From Halorientalis litorea (GTDB lineage Archaea; Halobacteriota; Halobacteria; Halobacteriales; Haloarculaceae): a stretch of DNA of 64,000 bases. The DNA is taken from positions 186,001 to 250,000 of the forward strand of contig NZ_CP095482.1 of assembly GCF_023028225.1 (NCBI RefSeq). The letters are read 5' to 3'. Made by a program: the position numbers and the translations under genes. The notes beneath the pieces were generated by a model. It was not told the origin of the DNA, did not search any database, and saw only the letters and a program-made list of their open reading frames with translations. Shown piece after piece: positions 8,088-16,588 of the stretch (positions are counted from its first letter, which is position 1; each line of letters starts with the position of its first letter).

Positions 8088-8441
8088 ATGTCAGCGGAAT
8101 CCAGCAACCCGGACGCCTGCCCCGTGGTCGAGTCTCTCGAACAGATTGGGTCCCAGTGGCGACTCGTCGTCCTGCACGATCTACACGACGGCGAGAAGCG
8201 GTTCAACGAACTCAAACGCTCGACGGACGCCAGTTCGCGGACGCTCTCGCGCGTCCTCGACGACCTGCGCGAGATGGGGTTCGTCACGCGCCGTCTCGAA
8301 GAGGACGCGCCCGTCGCCACCTACTACGACCTGACGGAGAAAGGCGAGTCGCTGTGTCCGGTCTTCGACGAGATAGAGGCGTGGGCCGACGAGTGGCTCG
8401 ATACGGGGGACGCCGAACCCGAGACGGCCATCGCGGACTGA
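8088..8441 (+). CDS. HxlR-type winged helix transcriptional regulator
   Basis: A 117-residue protein beginning MSAESSNPDACPVVESLEQI. It has the HxlR signature: an N-terminal cysteine (CPV, about residue 10), the helix GSQWRLVVLHDLHDGEKRFN, then SSRTLSRVLDDLREMGFVTR as recognition helix and wing. HxlR proteins are dimeric regulators that often sense electrophiles through the N-terminal cysteine. The upstream in-frame 26 residues cover promoter DNA, so the ATG at 8088 is preferred. Its stop codon directly abuts the stop of the convergent tyrS. Likely target: the divergent doxX gene and itself. Confidence 0.87.
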   Translation: MSAESSNPDACPVVESLEQIGSQWRLVVLHDLHDGEKRFNELKRSTDASSRTLSRVLDDLREMGFVTRRLEEDAPVATYYDLTEKGESLCPVFDEIEAWADEWLDTGDAEPETAIAD

Positions 8442-9473
8442 CTACGCGTCGCTCTCGGGATAGGCCTCGGCGAGTAGGTCCGGCCGTTCGGCCAACTGTT
8501 CGCGCACCGGGTCGATGACATCCGAGATGTAGCCGCCGGCCGCGTTCTTCAGGTCCTGTGGATGCAGGTCACCGTCCACGAACGCCGACTCCAGTTCATC
8601 GTATGTGTCGTACACCTCGTCCCCACCGTACTCTTCGGGCACCTCGACGACGAACGATTCGTCGCGCTCTTCCAGCACCGGGAACACGAGGTAACGGACG
8701 TACTCCAACACGCCGTTGTCCTCGACTTCGCCCTGCGGACAGTAGGCATCGTTTATCTTCTCCGCAACCTCCTCGGGCGTGTCGGTGAGGTTCACCTTCG
8801 ACGCCGCTTGGGAGGCACTCATCTTGCCGCCGGTGAGTCCCGAGAGGAGCGGCGCGAACACGCAGACGGGTGCCTCGCCGCCGTGGTCCGGGAGGATTTC
8901 CCGGCCGAGCATGTAGATGCCACGCTGGTCGATGCCGCCGTAGGCGATGTCGGCGTCGAGAGCCTTCACGTCGAGGCTCTGCATCAGCGGGTAGATGAGG
9001 CCTCCGAGTGCCGGGTTCTCCGTCTCGCGGACGACTTCGCTGGCCGCGCGCTGGGCACGGGAGAGCGTCGTCTCGGCGGCCATTCGGTACATCTCCAGGG
9101 TGTACTCCTCGGAGAGCTGGAACTCCTGTCCGCGGACGAACTCGACGGCCTCGGGGTCGCCACCGGCGGCGTCGAGCATCGCGCGGATGGCGACTTCGTA
9201 GTACTCGCTCCGGGCGTCGAGCAGGTCCCACGGCGACTTCTCGCTGTCGAGGTGGGCGTGCAGGTCCGCAATCAGCACCGTCACGTCGACGCCCGCCCGC
9301 TGGAAATCGGCCAGTTTCCGGATGGTGGTGAAGTGACCGATGTGCATCTCACCGGTCGGGGCGTAGCCGATGTAGGCCGACGGGTCACCGTCCAACAGGT
9401 CCGTGAGTTCCTCCTCCGTGACGACTTCCTCGGTGTACCGCGTGACGAGGTGTGTCCGCTCGGCCGTGTCCAT
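8442..9473 (-). CDS. tyrS: tyrosyl-tRNA synthetase
   Basis: A 343-residue class I synthetase of the archaeal/eukaryotic TyrRS type. It attaches tyrosine to tRNA-Tyr. Visible motifs are YIGYAPTGEMHIGH (HIGH signature, tyrosine pocket), the region SLDVKALDADIAYGGIDQRG (tyrosine recognition QxGxDQR-like) and the class I KMSKS equivalent GGKMSASQ. Length matches archaeal enzymes, which lack the bacterial S4-like C-terminal domain. It is a single gene, convergent with hxlR and divergent from the small protein gene at 9551. Confidence 0.96.
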   Translation of the reverse strand: MDTAERTHLVTRYTEEVVTEEELTDLLDGDPSAYIGYAPTGEMHIGHFTTIRKLADFQRAGVDVTVLIADLHAHLDSEKSPWDLLDARSEYYEVAIRAMLDAAGGDPEAVEFVRGQEFQLSEEYTLEMYRMAAETTLSRAQRAASEVVRETENPALGGLIYPLMQSLDVKALDADIAYGGIDQRGIYMLGREILPDHGGEAPVCVFAPLLSGLTGGKMSASQAASKVNLTDTPEEVAEKINDAYCPQGEVEDNGVLEYVRYLVFPVLEERDESFVVEVPEEYGGDEVYDTYDELESAFVDGDLHPQDLKNAAGGYISDVIDPVREQLAERPDLLAEAYPESDA

Positions 9474-9550
9474 ACCTCCGATACCCCCGGCCGCCGATTA
9501 AAACCTTTCAGTCGCGGCCGATGGACAGACACAAGCCGTCCCAGTCCGGA

Positions 9551-10000
9551 ATGATTGGTATGTACACCGGGAAGACGGGCAAGCCGTGCTGTCTGTGTGG
9601 GAACCCCGAGACGGTGTCCCGACTCGACATCCCGCCCCGAGCCGTTCAATTGCTCGACAATAGTGGCCCTATCGCGTGGCAAGATATCGAGGGGGAAGTG
9701 TCGGTCTACTTCTGTGACTCCGACTGGGAGACGGTCATCGACCTCGTCCTCGATGCGGGCATGAGCCCGCTCCCACGGTGTAACGCTGCCCGTGCCGACT
9801 TTGACCTCCGTGCCGATTTCGAGGCACTGCTCAACGACATCCGTGACGAGCCCGATCAAGAGCCGTTAGAACGGGAGATGCTCGCCGAGGCCGAGCGTGA
9901 CATCGAGGAGTACGACGAGGACAGTAACGTCGAGTTGCGTGACCTCGTAGAGGCGCGCGTCGTCACGTGGGCAATGGAAGACCTGCGGACGGAAGCCTGA
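9551..10000 (+). CDS. conserved haloarchaeal protein with N-terminal CxxC motif, function unknown
   Basis: About 149 residues. The N-terminus carries GKPCCLCGNPETVSRLDIPP and, some 35 residues later, YFCDSDWE, suggesting a metal-binding knuckle with three or more cysteines. The C-terminal half is helical and acidic. I do not recognise a family with known function. The start is uncertain: ATG codons at 9521, 9551 and 9560 are all possible. An A/T-rich box TTAAAA at 9497-9502 fits transcription starting close to 9525, which would favour either 9521 (leaderless) or 9551 (short leader). Confidence 0.65.
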   Translation: MIGMYTGKTGKPCCLCGNPETVSRLDIPPRAVQLLDNSGPIAWQDIEGEVSVYFCDSDWETVIDLVLDAGMSPLPRCNAARADFDLRADFEALLNDIRDEPDQEPLEREMLAEAERDIEEYDEDSNVELRDLVEARVVTWAMEDLRTEA

Positions 10001-10064
10001 GTTACGCCGGTCGGGTGCCTGGCGGGGACCGGCTTTACTTCTGACTCTGAAGTCCTCCACTACG

Positions 10065-10071
10065 TTTTAAT
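10065..10071 (+). promoter_or_regulatory. TATA box of the ABC exporter operon
   Basis: TTTTAAT lies 25-31 bases before the ATG at 10096, the spacing expected for a leaderless haloarchaeal transcript. The flanking sequence has no Shine-Dalgarno motif near the start codon, which agrees with leaderless translation. Confidence 0.6.
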
Positions 10072-10095
10072 CGGGCGTCGTCGGTATGGCCGGGC

Positions 10096-11016
10096 ATGGC
10101 CGCGATAGAAGCGACGGGCGTGTCGAAACGATACGATACGGTAATCGCGCTGGACCGCATCGACCTCACGGTCGAGTCCGGCGAAACGTTCGGGTTCCTC
10201 GGACCGAACGGGGCCGGGAAATCGACGTTCATCAACGTGCTTCTCGATTTCGTGACGCCCTCGGAGGGTGCGGTCTCTATCTTCGGGCACGACTGTCAGC
10301 GAAACGGTGTTACGGCCCGAGAGCGGGTCGGGGTCCTTCCCGAAGGCTACTCCGTGTTCGACCGGCTGACGGGACGCCAACACGTCGAGTACGCTATCCG
10401 GTCGAAAGACGCCGACGACGACCCTATCGAAATTCTGGACCGCGTCGGCATCCGAGAGGCCGCAGACCGTCAGGCGAGTGGCTACTCGAAAGGGATGGCA
10501 CAGCGGCTCGTCCTCGGCATGGCACTCGTCGACTCGCCGGACCTGTTAGTTCTGGACGAGCCGACGACCGGACTCGACCCCAACGGTGCTGCGGATTTCC
10601 GAGAAATCCTCCGCGAAGAGAACGAGCGCGGGGCAACGATTTTCTTTTCCAGTCATATCCTCGAACAGGTCGAAGCAGTTTGTGACCGGGTCGGAATCCT
10701 GCAGGACGGTGAGCTCATCGCCAAGGACACGATTTCGGGTCTCCGGGAAGCCCTCGGCGGTGGAACGAAACTCGTGATTACGCTCGACGAGGTGAAAGAG
10801 GGAACGTTGGGGGCAGTCAGGACCGTCCCCGGCGTCGAAACCGCTGTGTTCCGCGACGACTCCGAGACGACCATCCAAGTCACCTGCACCAACGACGCGA
10901 AGATGGACGTTCTCGTGGAACTCCGTGAAGCCGGTGTCGACGTGGTGAACTTCAGAACCGAGGAGGCGTCGCTCGAAGATATGTTCGTCGAGTACACCAG
11001 AGGGACACGGAGATGA
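10096..11016 (+). CDS. ABC transporter ATP-binding protein
   Basis: A 306-residue ATPase. Walker A GPNGAGKST is at about 36-44, the signature-equivalent SGYSKGMAQRL near 132-142, and Walker B LLVLDEPTTGLDP follows. The C-terminal 80 residues form the extra domain usual in NatA/CcmA-type exporters. It energises two membrane subunits encoded immediately downstream with four-base overlaps, so the three genes make one transporter. Nothing in the sequence identifies the substrate; exporters of this class move peptides, drugs or ions. Confidence 0.92.
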   Translation: MAAIEATGVSKRYDTVIALDRIDLTVESGETFGFLGPNGAGKSTFINVLLDFVTPSEGAVSIFGHDCQRNGVTARERVGVLPEGYSVFDRLTGRQHVEYAIRSKDADDDPIEILDRVGIREAADRQASGYSKGMAQRLVLGMALVDSPDLLVLDEPTTGLDPNGAADFREILREENERGATIFFSSHILEQVEAVCDRVGILQDGELIAKDTISGLREALGGGTKLVITLDEVKEGTLGAVRTVPGVETAVFRDDSETTIQVTCTNDAKMDVLVELREAGVDVVNFRTEEASLEDMFVEYTRGTRR

Positions 11017-11822
11017 CGTGGCCGGTACTCGCCCGTCAGGAGGGACGCCTGACGGCAGAGTCCCGGACGGTCAAGATTCTGCTCGGCCTGCTGGGGGTCG
11101 GCATCGTCGTGGCGGCGTACGTGTACCCCATCGTCGGTGACGAACCGTTCACGACTGCACGGTTCTCGGGGTTCGTCTCCGGGTGGGTCACGACGGTGGT
11201 ACCGCTGGTCGGCGTCATGCTCGGATACAATGCCGTCGTAAGCGAGCGGGAGTCGGGCGCGCTGCGACTCCATTTGTCGCTTCCCTACAGTCGGAAAGCA
11301 CTCGTCGTCGGAAAACTCGCTGGCCGCGTCGGCGTGTTGGCCGCGACGATTCTGCTCGCGATGGTCGGTGCGGGGGTACTCGTCGTGTACCCGTTCGGGA
11401 CGCTCGCGCTGGCCGAGTTCCTCGGTTTCGTCGCACTCACAGTGGTGTTCGGCATCGTCTGGACAGCCATCGGTGTCGCCGTCTCGCTCGCAGTGGCGAC
11501 CAAGCAACGCGCAATCGTGTTGGGATTCGGCCTGTTCGCACTGTTCACGCTCGTGTGGGACCCGCTGGGGACGGCAGTCGAACTCGGGCTCAGGGCGGCC
11601 GGCCTCATCGGCGGTGAACTGCCCGGTCCAGCGCGGTTCGTCCTCGGACTCACGCCCGGGAACGTGTTCGACCGGCTCACCGCGGGGTTCATCGACCCGA
11701 GTGCCTCGCTCGCTGGTCCGTGGTACCTCAGCGAGTGGGTTGCACTGGTGTTGCTTGGCTGCTGGACCGTCGGGCCGCTGTGGCTCGCGTACCGCCGGTT
11801 CGCCGGGAGGGACATCGCATGA
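11013..11822 (+). CDS. ABC-2 type transporter permease, first subunit
   Basis: A 269-residue protein starting MTWPVLARQEGRLTAESRTV. It has six hydrophobic segments arranged as in ABC-2 / NosY-like permeases, with a first helix around 25-45 and the cytoplasmic loop ESGALRLHLSLPYSRKALVV, a sequence pattern shared by these permeases. It overlaps the ATPase gene by four bases and the next permease gene by four bases. It is a paralogue of the next gene: both share the loop S-LPxSRKxxVVGK. The two probably form a heterodimer in the membrane. Confidence 0.88.
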   Translation: MTWPVLARQEGRLTAESRTVKILLGLLGVGIVVAAYVYPIVGDEPFTTARFSGFVSGWVTTVVPLVGVMLGYNAVVSERESGALRLHLSLPYSRKALVVGKLAGRVGVLAATILLAMVGAGVLVVYPFGTLALAEFLGFVALTVVFGIVWTAIGVAVSLAVATKQRAIVLGFGLFALFTLVWDPLGTAVELGLRAAGLIGGELPGPARFVLGLTPGNVFDRLTAGFIDPSASLAGPWYLSEWVALVLLGCWTVGPLWLAYRRFAGRDIA

Positions 11823-12637
11823 GTTGGCGAGACATCGCACGGAAAGACGTCCACGATGCCAGCCGGTCGTGGTCGATTTGGGCCCTGTCCGCGCTCCTGC
11901 TGGTCGTGTTCGTCGGCTACGCCGCCGCACACGCGTACCTCGGTGAGATGGCGTTCGTCGCGTTCTTGGACGGCCTAGCGGGCGTCGTCGGCATACTCCT
12001 ACCGTTGATTGCGGTTCTTCTCAGTTACAAGTCAATCGCCGGGGAGCGGACCAGCGGGAGCGTCTACCTCTCGCTATCGCTCCCCAACTCCCGGAAGGAC
12101 ATGGTCGTCGGGAAGTTCGTCGGTCGGTCCGTCGTCTTGCTCGTCCCGACACTCGTGGCACTCGCCGCTGCAGGTGTCGCTGGGGCGGCCCGCTACGGAA
12201 CGGACGGTGCCGTCCTGTACCCGTGGTTCCTGTTCGTGACTGTGCTGTACGGTGTCGCGTTCGTCGGCATCGCGCTCGGCGTGTCGATGTCGACAACTGT
12301 CGACCGGCGAATCACCTTCGGTGCCCTCGGAAGCTACCTACTGCTCGCACTGATTTGGGACGAGGTCCATTCAGTAGTCCTCGTCATCTTGCACCGGTTT
12401 GACGCCGCGGTGCTGGCCAACATGCCCGACTGGGCGTTGCTGTTCCGCCTCCTCAAGCCGGCCGAGTCCTACTACCGGCTACTCAGGGTCGGATTCGACA
12501 TCGAGCGAGCGGGACGATACGTCGCCGACGGCGCGCCCCTGTACGTCGACTGGTGGATGGCGGCCGTGTTATTGAGTGTGTGGATAGCAGCCCCGCTGGC
12601 TCTCGGATACTGGCGGTTCACCGCAATGGACCTCTGA
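11819..12637 (+). CDS. ABC-2 type transporter permease, second subunit
   Basis: A 272-residue membrane protein, starting MSWRDIARKDVHDASRSWSI. It repeats the design of the preceding gene: a leading amphipathic segment, six hydrophobic helices and the loop TSGSVYLSLSLPNSRKDMVV. The longer upstream frame is rejected because the ATG at 11819 gives the usual ATGA overlap with the preceding stop and aligns with the paralogue start. It ends 24 bases before the stop of the convergent mrp gene. Confidence 0.88.
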   Translation: MSWRDIARKDVHDASRSWSIWALSALLLVVFVGYAAAHAYLGEMAFVAFLDGLAGVVGILLPLIAVLLSYKSIAGERTSGSVYLSLSLPNSRKDMVVGKFVGRSVVLLVPTLVALAAAGVAGAARYGTDGAVLYPWFLFVTVLYGVAFVGIALGVSMSTTVDRRITFGALGSYLLLALIWDEVHSVVLVILHRFDAAVLANMPDWALLFRLLKPAESYYRLLRVGFDIERAGRYVADGAPLYVDWWMAAVLLSVWIAAPLALGYWRFTAMDL

Positions 12638-12661
12638 CTCGTATCGCCGTCGCGGCGTGGG

Positions 12662-13723
12662 TCAGTGCGAGTGCGGTTCCGACCGCTGGACCGACAGCCC
12701 GCGGCGGTGGACGAGTCCCTGCATGTTCGCGGCGTTGTTCGTGAACTCGCGCAACGCCTCGCTGGTGTCGCTGTCCTCGTCCAGTACCGTCGGGCGGCCG
12801 TCGTCGCCACCCTCGCGGACACGGGGGTCCAGCGGAATGGACCCGAGGAAGGGCATCTCGGACTCGTCGGCGAACTCCTCGCCGCCGCCCTCGCCGAAGA
12901 TGTCGTGTTCGGACCCGCAGTCGGGACAGCGGAACCCGCTCATGTTCTCGACGATACCCAGCACCGGCGTCTCGTGTTTGCCGAACATCTCCAGCCCTTT
13001 GCGGGCGTCGTCGACGGCCACCTCCTGTGGCGTCGTGACGATGACGGCCCCGGAGACGGGGACGCTCTGCAGGAGCGTGAGTTGCGTGTCGCCGGTGCCC
13101 GGTGGCAAGTCGACGACCATGTAATCGAGCGCGCCCCACTGGACGTCCTCCCACAGCTGGGTGAGGACCTTGTGGACCATCGGGCCGCGCCAGATGACCG
13201 GGTCGTCCTCGCCGACGAGGAAGTCCATGCTCATCAGTTTCATCCCGTACTTCTCCGGCGGGATGAGCGTCTCGTCTTTGGTCGCTTTCGGCCGTTCCTC
13301 GGCGTCGAGCATCCGCGGGACGTTCGGCCCGTACACGTCGGCGTCGAACAGACCGACCCGCGCACCCAGTTGCGAGAGGCCGGCCGCGAGGTTCACCGCG
13401 ACCGTACTCTTCCCGACGCCGCCTTTCCCGGAGGCGACGGCGATGATGTTCTTGACGTCCGGGAGGATTTGCTCGTCGGCCGAGAGGCCGCGGTCGATGC
13501 TCGCCGAGAGGTCGATTTCGTAGTCGACGTCCGAGAGCGCGGCGCGCACCTCGTCTGCGATGCCAGTCTCGATCGGTGAGTAGGGGGCACCGAGCGCGAG
13601 GTCGATTCTGATTGTGTCGCCCTCGAAGGAAATTTCGTTGACCAACTCTAGCGACACGATGTCGTCGCCGAGGTCGGGGTCCGTGACGCCGCGGAGTCTG
13701 TCGCGCACGTCGGCTTCGTCCAT
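12662..13723 (-). CDS. mrp: Mrp/NBP35 family iron-sulfur cluster carrier ATPase
   Basis: A 353-residue protein with an N-terminal MIP18/DUF59 domain (about 1-85) fused to a deviant P-loop ATPase: GKGGVGKST at about 99-107, DADVYGPNVPRML and DLPPGTGDTQL. The CPDC motif near residue 255 is the cluster-binding CxxC of the dimer. Family members carry and transfer Fe-S clusters to apoproteins in the cytoplasm. It is divergent from moaA, which encodes an Fe-S radical SAM enzyme, across a control region with two palindromes; shared regulation is plausible but not shown. Confidence 0.93.
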   Translation of the reverse strand: MDEADVRDRLRGVTDPDLGDDIVSLELVNEISFEGDTIRIDLALGAPYSPIETGIADEVRAALSDVDYEIDLSASIDRGLSADEQILPDVKNIIAVASGKGGVGKSTVAVNLAAGLSQLGARVGLFDADVYGPNVPRMLDAEERPKATKDETLIPPEKYGMKLMSMDFLVGEDDPVIWRGPMVHKVLTQLWEDVQWGALDYMVVDLPPGTGDTQLTLLQSVPVSGAVIVTTPQEVAVDDARKGLEMFGKHETPVLGIVENMSGFRCPDCGSEHDIFGEGGGEEFADESEMPFLGSIPLDPRVREGGDDGRPTVLDEDSDTSEALREFTNNAANMQGLVHRRGLSVQRSEPHSH

Positions 13724-13762
13724 ATCTCCGGTAGGTCCGCCCCAGTCGATAAGGGTTGTGGA

Positions 13763-13778
13763 GCGAACCGCGGTTCGC
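13763..13778. promoter_or_regulatory. perfect 16-base palindrome in the mrp-moaA intergenic region
   Basis: GCGAACCG joined to CGGTTCGC gives a perfect 16-base palindrome 40 bases upstream of the mrp start. It is a candidate operator for mrp, or a cruciform/terminator element. No regulator can be named from the sequence. Confidence 0.5.
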
Positions 13779-13785
13779 GCGGGTG

Positions 13786-13807
13786 ATGTAACCGCTCAAG
13801 ATTACAT
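13786..13807. promoter_or_regulatory. inverted repeat ATGTAA-N10-TTACAT upstream of moaA
   Basis: The arms are six bases and perfect, and extend to eight matches of nine (GTGATGTAA against GTTATGTAA on the opposite strand). The centre-to-centre spacing of about one and a half turns fits a dimeric regulator. It sits 22 bases before the A/T-rich box ATTTAAG (about 13829-13835) of the leaderless moaA start at 13859. Control by a molybdenum or Fe-S regulator is inference. Confidence 0.55.
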
Positions 13808-13858
13808 AACGGCCGCTAACGACGGCGGATTTAAGCACGTCGGTCCGGTAGCCGTGGT

Positions 13859-14866
13859 ATGCTCGTTGACCAGTTCGGGCGCGAAGTCACCGGGGTCAGA
13901 GTCTCCCTGACCGACCGGTGTAACTTCGACTGTGTCTACTGCCACAACGAGGGACTGGGCGACACGCGGGGGCCGATGGAACCGCAGGACAACGAGATGG
14001 CCACCGACGACGTGGTCCGGTTCCTCGAAGTCGCCCGCGAGTTCGACGTGGACGCAGTGAAGTTCACCGGCGGCGAACCGATGTTGCGCGACGACCTCGC
14101 GGAAATCATCGAGCGCGCACCCGCGGGGATGGAGACATCGCTGACGACTAACGGCACCTACCTGCCCGGCCAAGCCGAGGAGTTGGTCGCCGCCGGACTC
14201 GACCGGGTGAACGTCTCCCAGGACGCGCTGGACCCCGAGGCGTTCAAGCAGGTCACACAGAGCGGCGAGTACGAGGCGGTCATCGAGGGCGTCGACGCCG
14301 CGCTCGACGCGGGACTGGACCCGGTGAAACTGAACATGGTCGTCTTCGAGGCCACCGCCGGATACGTCCCCGAGATGGTCGACCACGTCGCCGCGAACGA
14401 CGGCCTCCAACTCCAACTCATCGAGTACATGCCCGAACTGGCCGGGCGGCCAGACTGGGCCGTCGACATCGAACGCGTCCACGGTTGGCTGGAGGAGCAG
14501 GCCCACACCGTCGAACACCGGGAGATGCACGACCGGCGACGCTACTGGATAGACGAAAAGCGGGGCGAGCAGTCGGACGACGGCGCGAAGGGTACCGGCG
14601 ACGGCGGGATGGTCGAGGTGGTCGACCCCGTGGAGAACGCCGAGTTCTGTGCGAACTGCCACCGCGTGCGCGTCACACACGAAGGGTATCTCAAAGGGTG
14701 TCTCAACCGCAACGACGACCTGCGGTCGATGGGAGAAATGACGAAACCGGAGATACGCGAGACGTTCCGCGAAGTCGTCGCCAACCGCGTGCCCTACTAC
14801 GGGGAGTACATGATGAAAGACGACGACGGCGAGTGGAGCATCAACGAGGAGTACATCGGCGTCTGA
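13859..14866 (+). CDS. moaA: GTP 3',8-cyclase MoaA, molybdopterin biosynthesis
   Basis: A 335-residue radical SAM enzyme. The N-terminal cluster motif is C21-NFD-C25-VY-C28, followed by the GGEP motif (KFTGGEPML) and, at the C-terminus, the second cluster triad [19 protein letters not shown] that binds GTP. It converts GTP to 3',8-cyclo-dihydro-GTP, the first step of molybdenum cofactor synthesis, with MoaC. The final GG motif typical of bacterial MoaA is absent; the protein ends EEYIGV, as is common in haloarchaea. No other moa gene is in the window; a MOSC protein at 55.6 kb is the only other molybdenum-related gene. Confidence 0.95.
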   Translation: MLVDQFGREVTGVRVSLTDRCNFDCVYCHNEGLGDTRGPMEPQDNEMATDDVVRFLEVAREFDVDAVKFTGGEPMLRDDLAEIIERAPAGMETSLTTNGTYLPGQAEELVAAGLDRVNVSQDALDPEAFKQVTQSGEYEAVIEGVDAALDAGLDPVKLNMVVFEATAGYVPEMVDHVAANDGLQLQLIEYMPELAGRPDWAVDIERVHGWLEEQAHTVEHREMHDRRRYWIDEKRGEQSDDGAKGTGDGGMVEVVDPVENAEFCANCHRVRVTHEGYLKGCLNRNDDLRSMGEMTKPEIRETFREVVANRVPYYGEYMMKDDDGEWSINEEYIGV

Positions 14867-14920
14867 CCGACTCGCTGTCCCGGTCCACTCCGGCAGGCAG
14901 CGGTGACGTGATTCGTTGCG

Positions 14921-14928
14921 TTTTTATA
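14921..14928 (+). promoter_or_regulatory. strong TATA box of the tRNA-Ser / ribosomal superoperon
   Basis: TTTTTATA is the only strong A/T-rich box between moaA and tRNA-Ser. Transcription would begin near 14950, giving a leader of about 80 bases before the tRNA. The leader includes a hairpin at 14986-15002. Confidence 0.6.
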
Positions 14929-14985
14929 CGGGGGCGGCGGAAGTCATCGTACGCTCGTGCAGGGGTGTACGCCCCGAGTCCAGTA

Positions 14986-15002
14986 CGAGGCAGCGTGCCT
15001 CG
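14986..15002 (+). other. leader hairpin CGAGGCA-GCG-TGCCTCG before tRNA-Ser
   Basis: Seven-base perfect arms with a three-base loop lie 31 bases before the 5' end of tRNA-Ser, in the probable transcribed leader. It could protect or time processing of the tRNA 5' end, or act as an attenuator for the ribosomal genes; the sequence alone cannot tell these apart. Confidence 0.5.
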
Positions 15003-15032
15003 CGGGCGATGAGATAATTGCAAGCGACACGG

Positions 15033-15117
15033 GTCGTGGTAGCCAAGCCTGGCCCAAGGCGCAGGGTTGCTAACTCTGTGGCGTCAAGCCTCCGGGGTTC
15101 GAATCCCCGCCACGACG
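15033..15117 (+). tRNA. tRNA-Ser (GCT anticodon)
   Basis: Acceptor stem GTCGTGG pairs with CCACGAC; the anticodon loop TTGCTAA (anticodon at 15069-15071) is closed by CAGGG/CTCTG; a long variable arm and the T-arm GGGGTTCGAATCCCC follow. This is a class II serine tRNA, with discriminator G and no encoded CCA. It lies 19 bases before rps13 and is probably cut out of the ribosomal protein transcript, as described for Haloarcula. Confidence 0.96.
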
Positions 15118-15136
15118 CTGACCGAAACCGGTACAC

Positions 15137-15670
15137 ATGAGTGCAGAAGACCCACCCGAGGACGAAGAGACGGAGGAGGAAGAGGACATCCGCTACTTCG
15201 TCCGCATCGGACAGACAGACCTCGACGGCACGAAGTCCGTCGAGCGAGCATTGACTGACATGAACGGCATCGGAACCCGCGCCGCCCGCATCATCACCGA
15301 GAAGGCGGACGTGGACCGCCGGGCAGTGTTCGGCAAACTCGAGGACGACACCATCGAGGACGTCGTCGAGTTGGTCGAAGGGTACGCCGACGAAGTGCCC
15401 GACTGGATGACGAACCACCAGTCGGACTTCTTCACCGGCGAGACGACCCACGAGGTGGGGAACGACCTCAACCTCACCCGGCGACAAGATATCAACCGAA
15501 TGAAAATGATCGACTCCTACCGGGGCGTTCGACACAAGCGCGGACAGAAAGTCCGTGGCCAGCGTACGAAGTCTACCGGACGTACCGAGGGGACCATCGG
15601 CGTCAACGTCGAGGCCATCAAAGAAGAACAGGCCGAGGAAGCCGCCGAAGAGGAAGGTGGTGAGGAATAA
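15137..15670 (+). CDS. rps13: 30S ribosomal protein S13
   Basis: A 177-residue S13, recognised by YFVRIGQTDLDGTKSVERAL, the helix-two-turn-helix NGIGTRAARI and the basic C-terminal part RGVRHKRGQKVRGQRTKSTG. It sits in the head of the small subunit and contacts the P-site tRNA and S19. Acidic extensions at both ends (EETEEEEDI and AEEAAEEEGGEE) are typical haloarchaeal additions. It begins the S13-S4-S11-RpoD order shared by archaea and overlaps rps4 by one base. Confidence 0.97.
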   Translation: MSAEDPPEDEETEEEEDIRYFVRIGQTDLDGTKSVERALTDMNGIGTRAARIITEKADVDRRAVFGKLEDDTIEDVVELVEGYADEVPDWMTNHQSDFFTGETTHEVGNDLNLTRRQDINRMKMIDSYRGVRHKRGQKVRGQRTKSTGRTEGTIGVNVEAIKEEQAEEAAEEEGGEE

Positions 15671-16194
15671 TGGCGCTCGGCAGCAACACCAAAGGCTACG
15701 AGACGCCGAACCACCCCTTCCAGGGCGAGCGCATCGCCGGCGAACACGACCTCGTCGGGCGCTACGGCCTGAAGAACAAGGAAGAGCTCTGGCGCGCCCA
15801 GTCGGAACTGCGGTCGTTCCGCCGGGAGGCCCGCGAACTGCTGGGCCAAGCGCAGGGTGACGCCGAGGCGGCCGCCGCCGAGAGCGACGAGTTTCTGACG
15901 CGACTGCAGAAACTCGGGATTCTCGGCTCCGAGGACGGCCTCGACGACATCCTGTCGCTGGACGTGACCGACGTACTGGAGCGTCGCCTCCAGACGGTCG
16001 TCTACCGCAAGGGCTACGCCAACACCGCGAAGCAGGCCCGCCAGTTCATCGTCCACGGGCACATCACGCTGGGCGACCGACGCGTCACCGAGCCGTCGGC
16101 GAAGGTGGCCGTCGACGAGGCCGACACCGTCGGCTTCGACAGCGCGAGTCCGCTGACGGACGAACTCCACCCCGAACGTGCGGAGGAGCAGTAA
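15670..16194 (+). CDS. rps4: 30S ribosomal protein S4
   Basis: A 174-residue S4/S9e-type protein. The N-terminal part holds [20 protein letters not shown]; the S4 RNA-binding domain runs from about 105 with [20 protein letters not shown] and [21 protein letters not shown]4 is a primary 16S rRNA-binding protein that nucleates small-subunit assembly. It starts on the A of the rps13 stop, so translational coupling is likely. Confidence 0.97.
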   Translation: MALGSNTKGYETPNHPFQGERIAGEHDLVGRYGLKNKEELWRAQSELRSFRREARELLGQAQGDAEAAAAESDEFLTRLQKLGILGSEDGLDDILSLDVTDVLERRLQTVVYRKGYANTAKQARQFIVHGHITLGDRRVTEPSAKVAVDEADTVGFDSASPLTDELHPERAEEQ

Positions 16195-16195
16195 C

Positions 16196-16585
16196 ATGTC
16201 CGAAACGCAAGAGAGTATCTGGGGCATCGCCCACGTACACGCATCGTTCAACAATACCATCATCACCATCACGGACCAGACCGGCGCGGAGACGCTGGCA
16301 AAGTCCTCCGGCGGGACCGTCGTCAAGCAGAACCGTGACGAGGCGTCGCCGTACGCGGCCATGCAGATGGCCGAAGTCGTCGCCGAGGAGGCCCTCGCGC
16401 AGGGCGTCGAAGGCGTCCACGTGCGCGTTCGTGGCCCCGGCGGGAACCAGCAGACCAACCCCGGCCCGGGCGCGCAGGCGACCATCCGGGCACTGGCCCG
16501 TGCCGGCCTCGAAATCGGCCGTATCGAGGACGTGACACCCATCCCGCACGACGGGACACGTGGCCCGAAAAACAGCGGATTCTAA
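16196..16585 (+). CDS. rps11: 30S ribosomal protein S11
   Basis: A 129-residue S11, with [20 protein letters not shown] at the start and [20 protein letters not shown] in the middle, ending RGPKNSGF. It lines the small-subunit platform near the E site. The ATG at 16196, one base after the rps4 stop, gives the normal start; an in-frame codon six residues upstream lies inside rps4. Confidence 0.97.
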   Translation: MSETQESIWGIAHVHASFNNTIITITDQTGAETLAKSSGGTVVKQNRDEASPYAAMQMAEVVAEEALAQGVEGVHVRVRGPGGNQQTNPGPGAQATIRALARAGLEIGRIEDVTPIPHDGTRGPKNSGF

Positions 16586-16588
16586 CTC

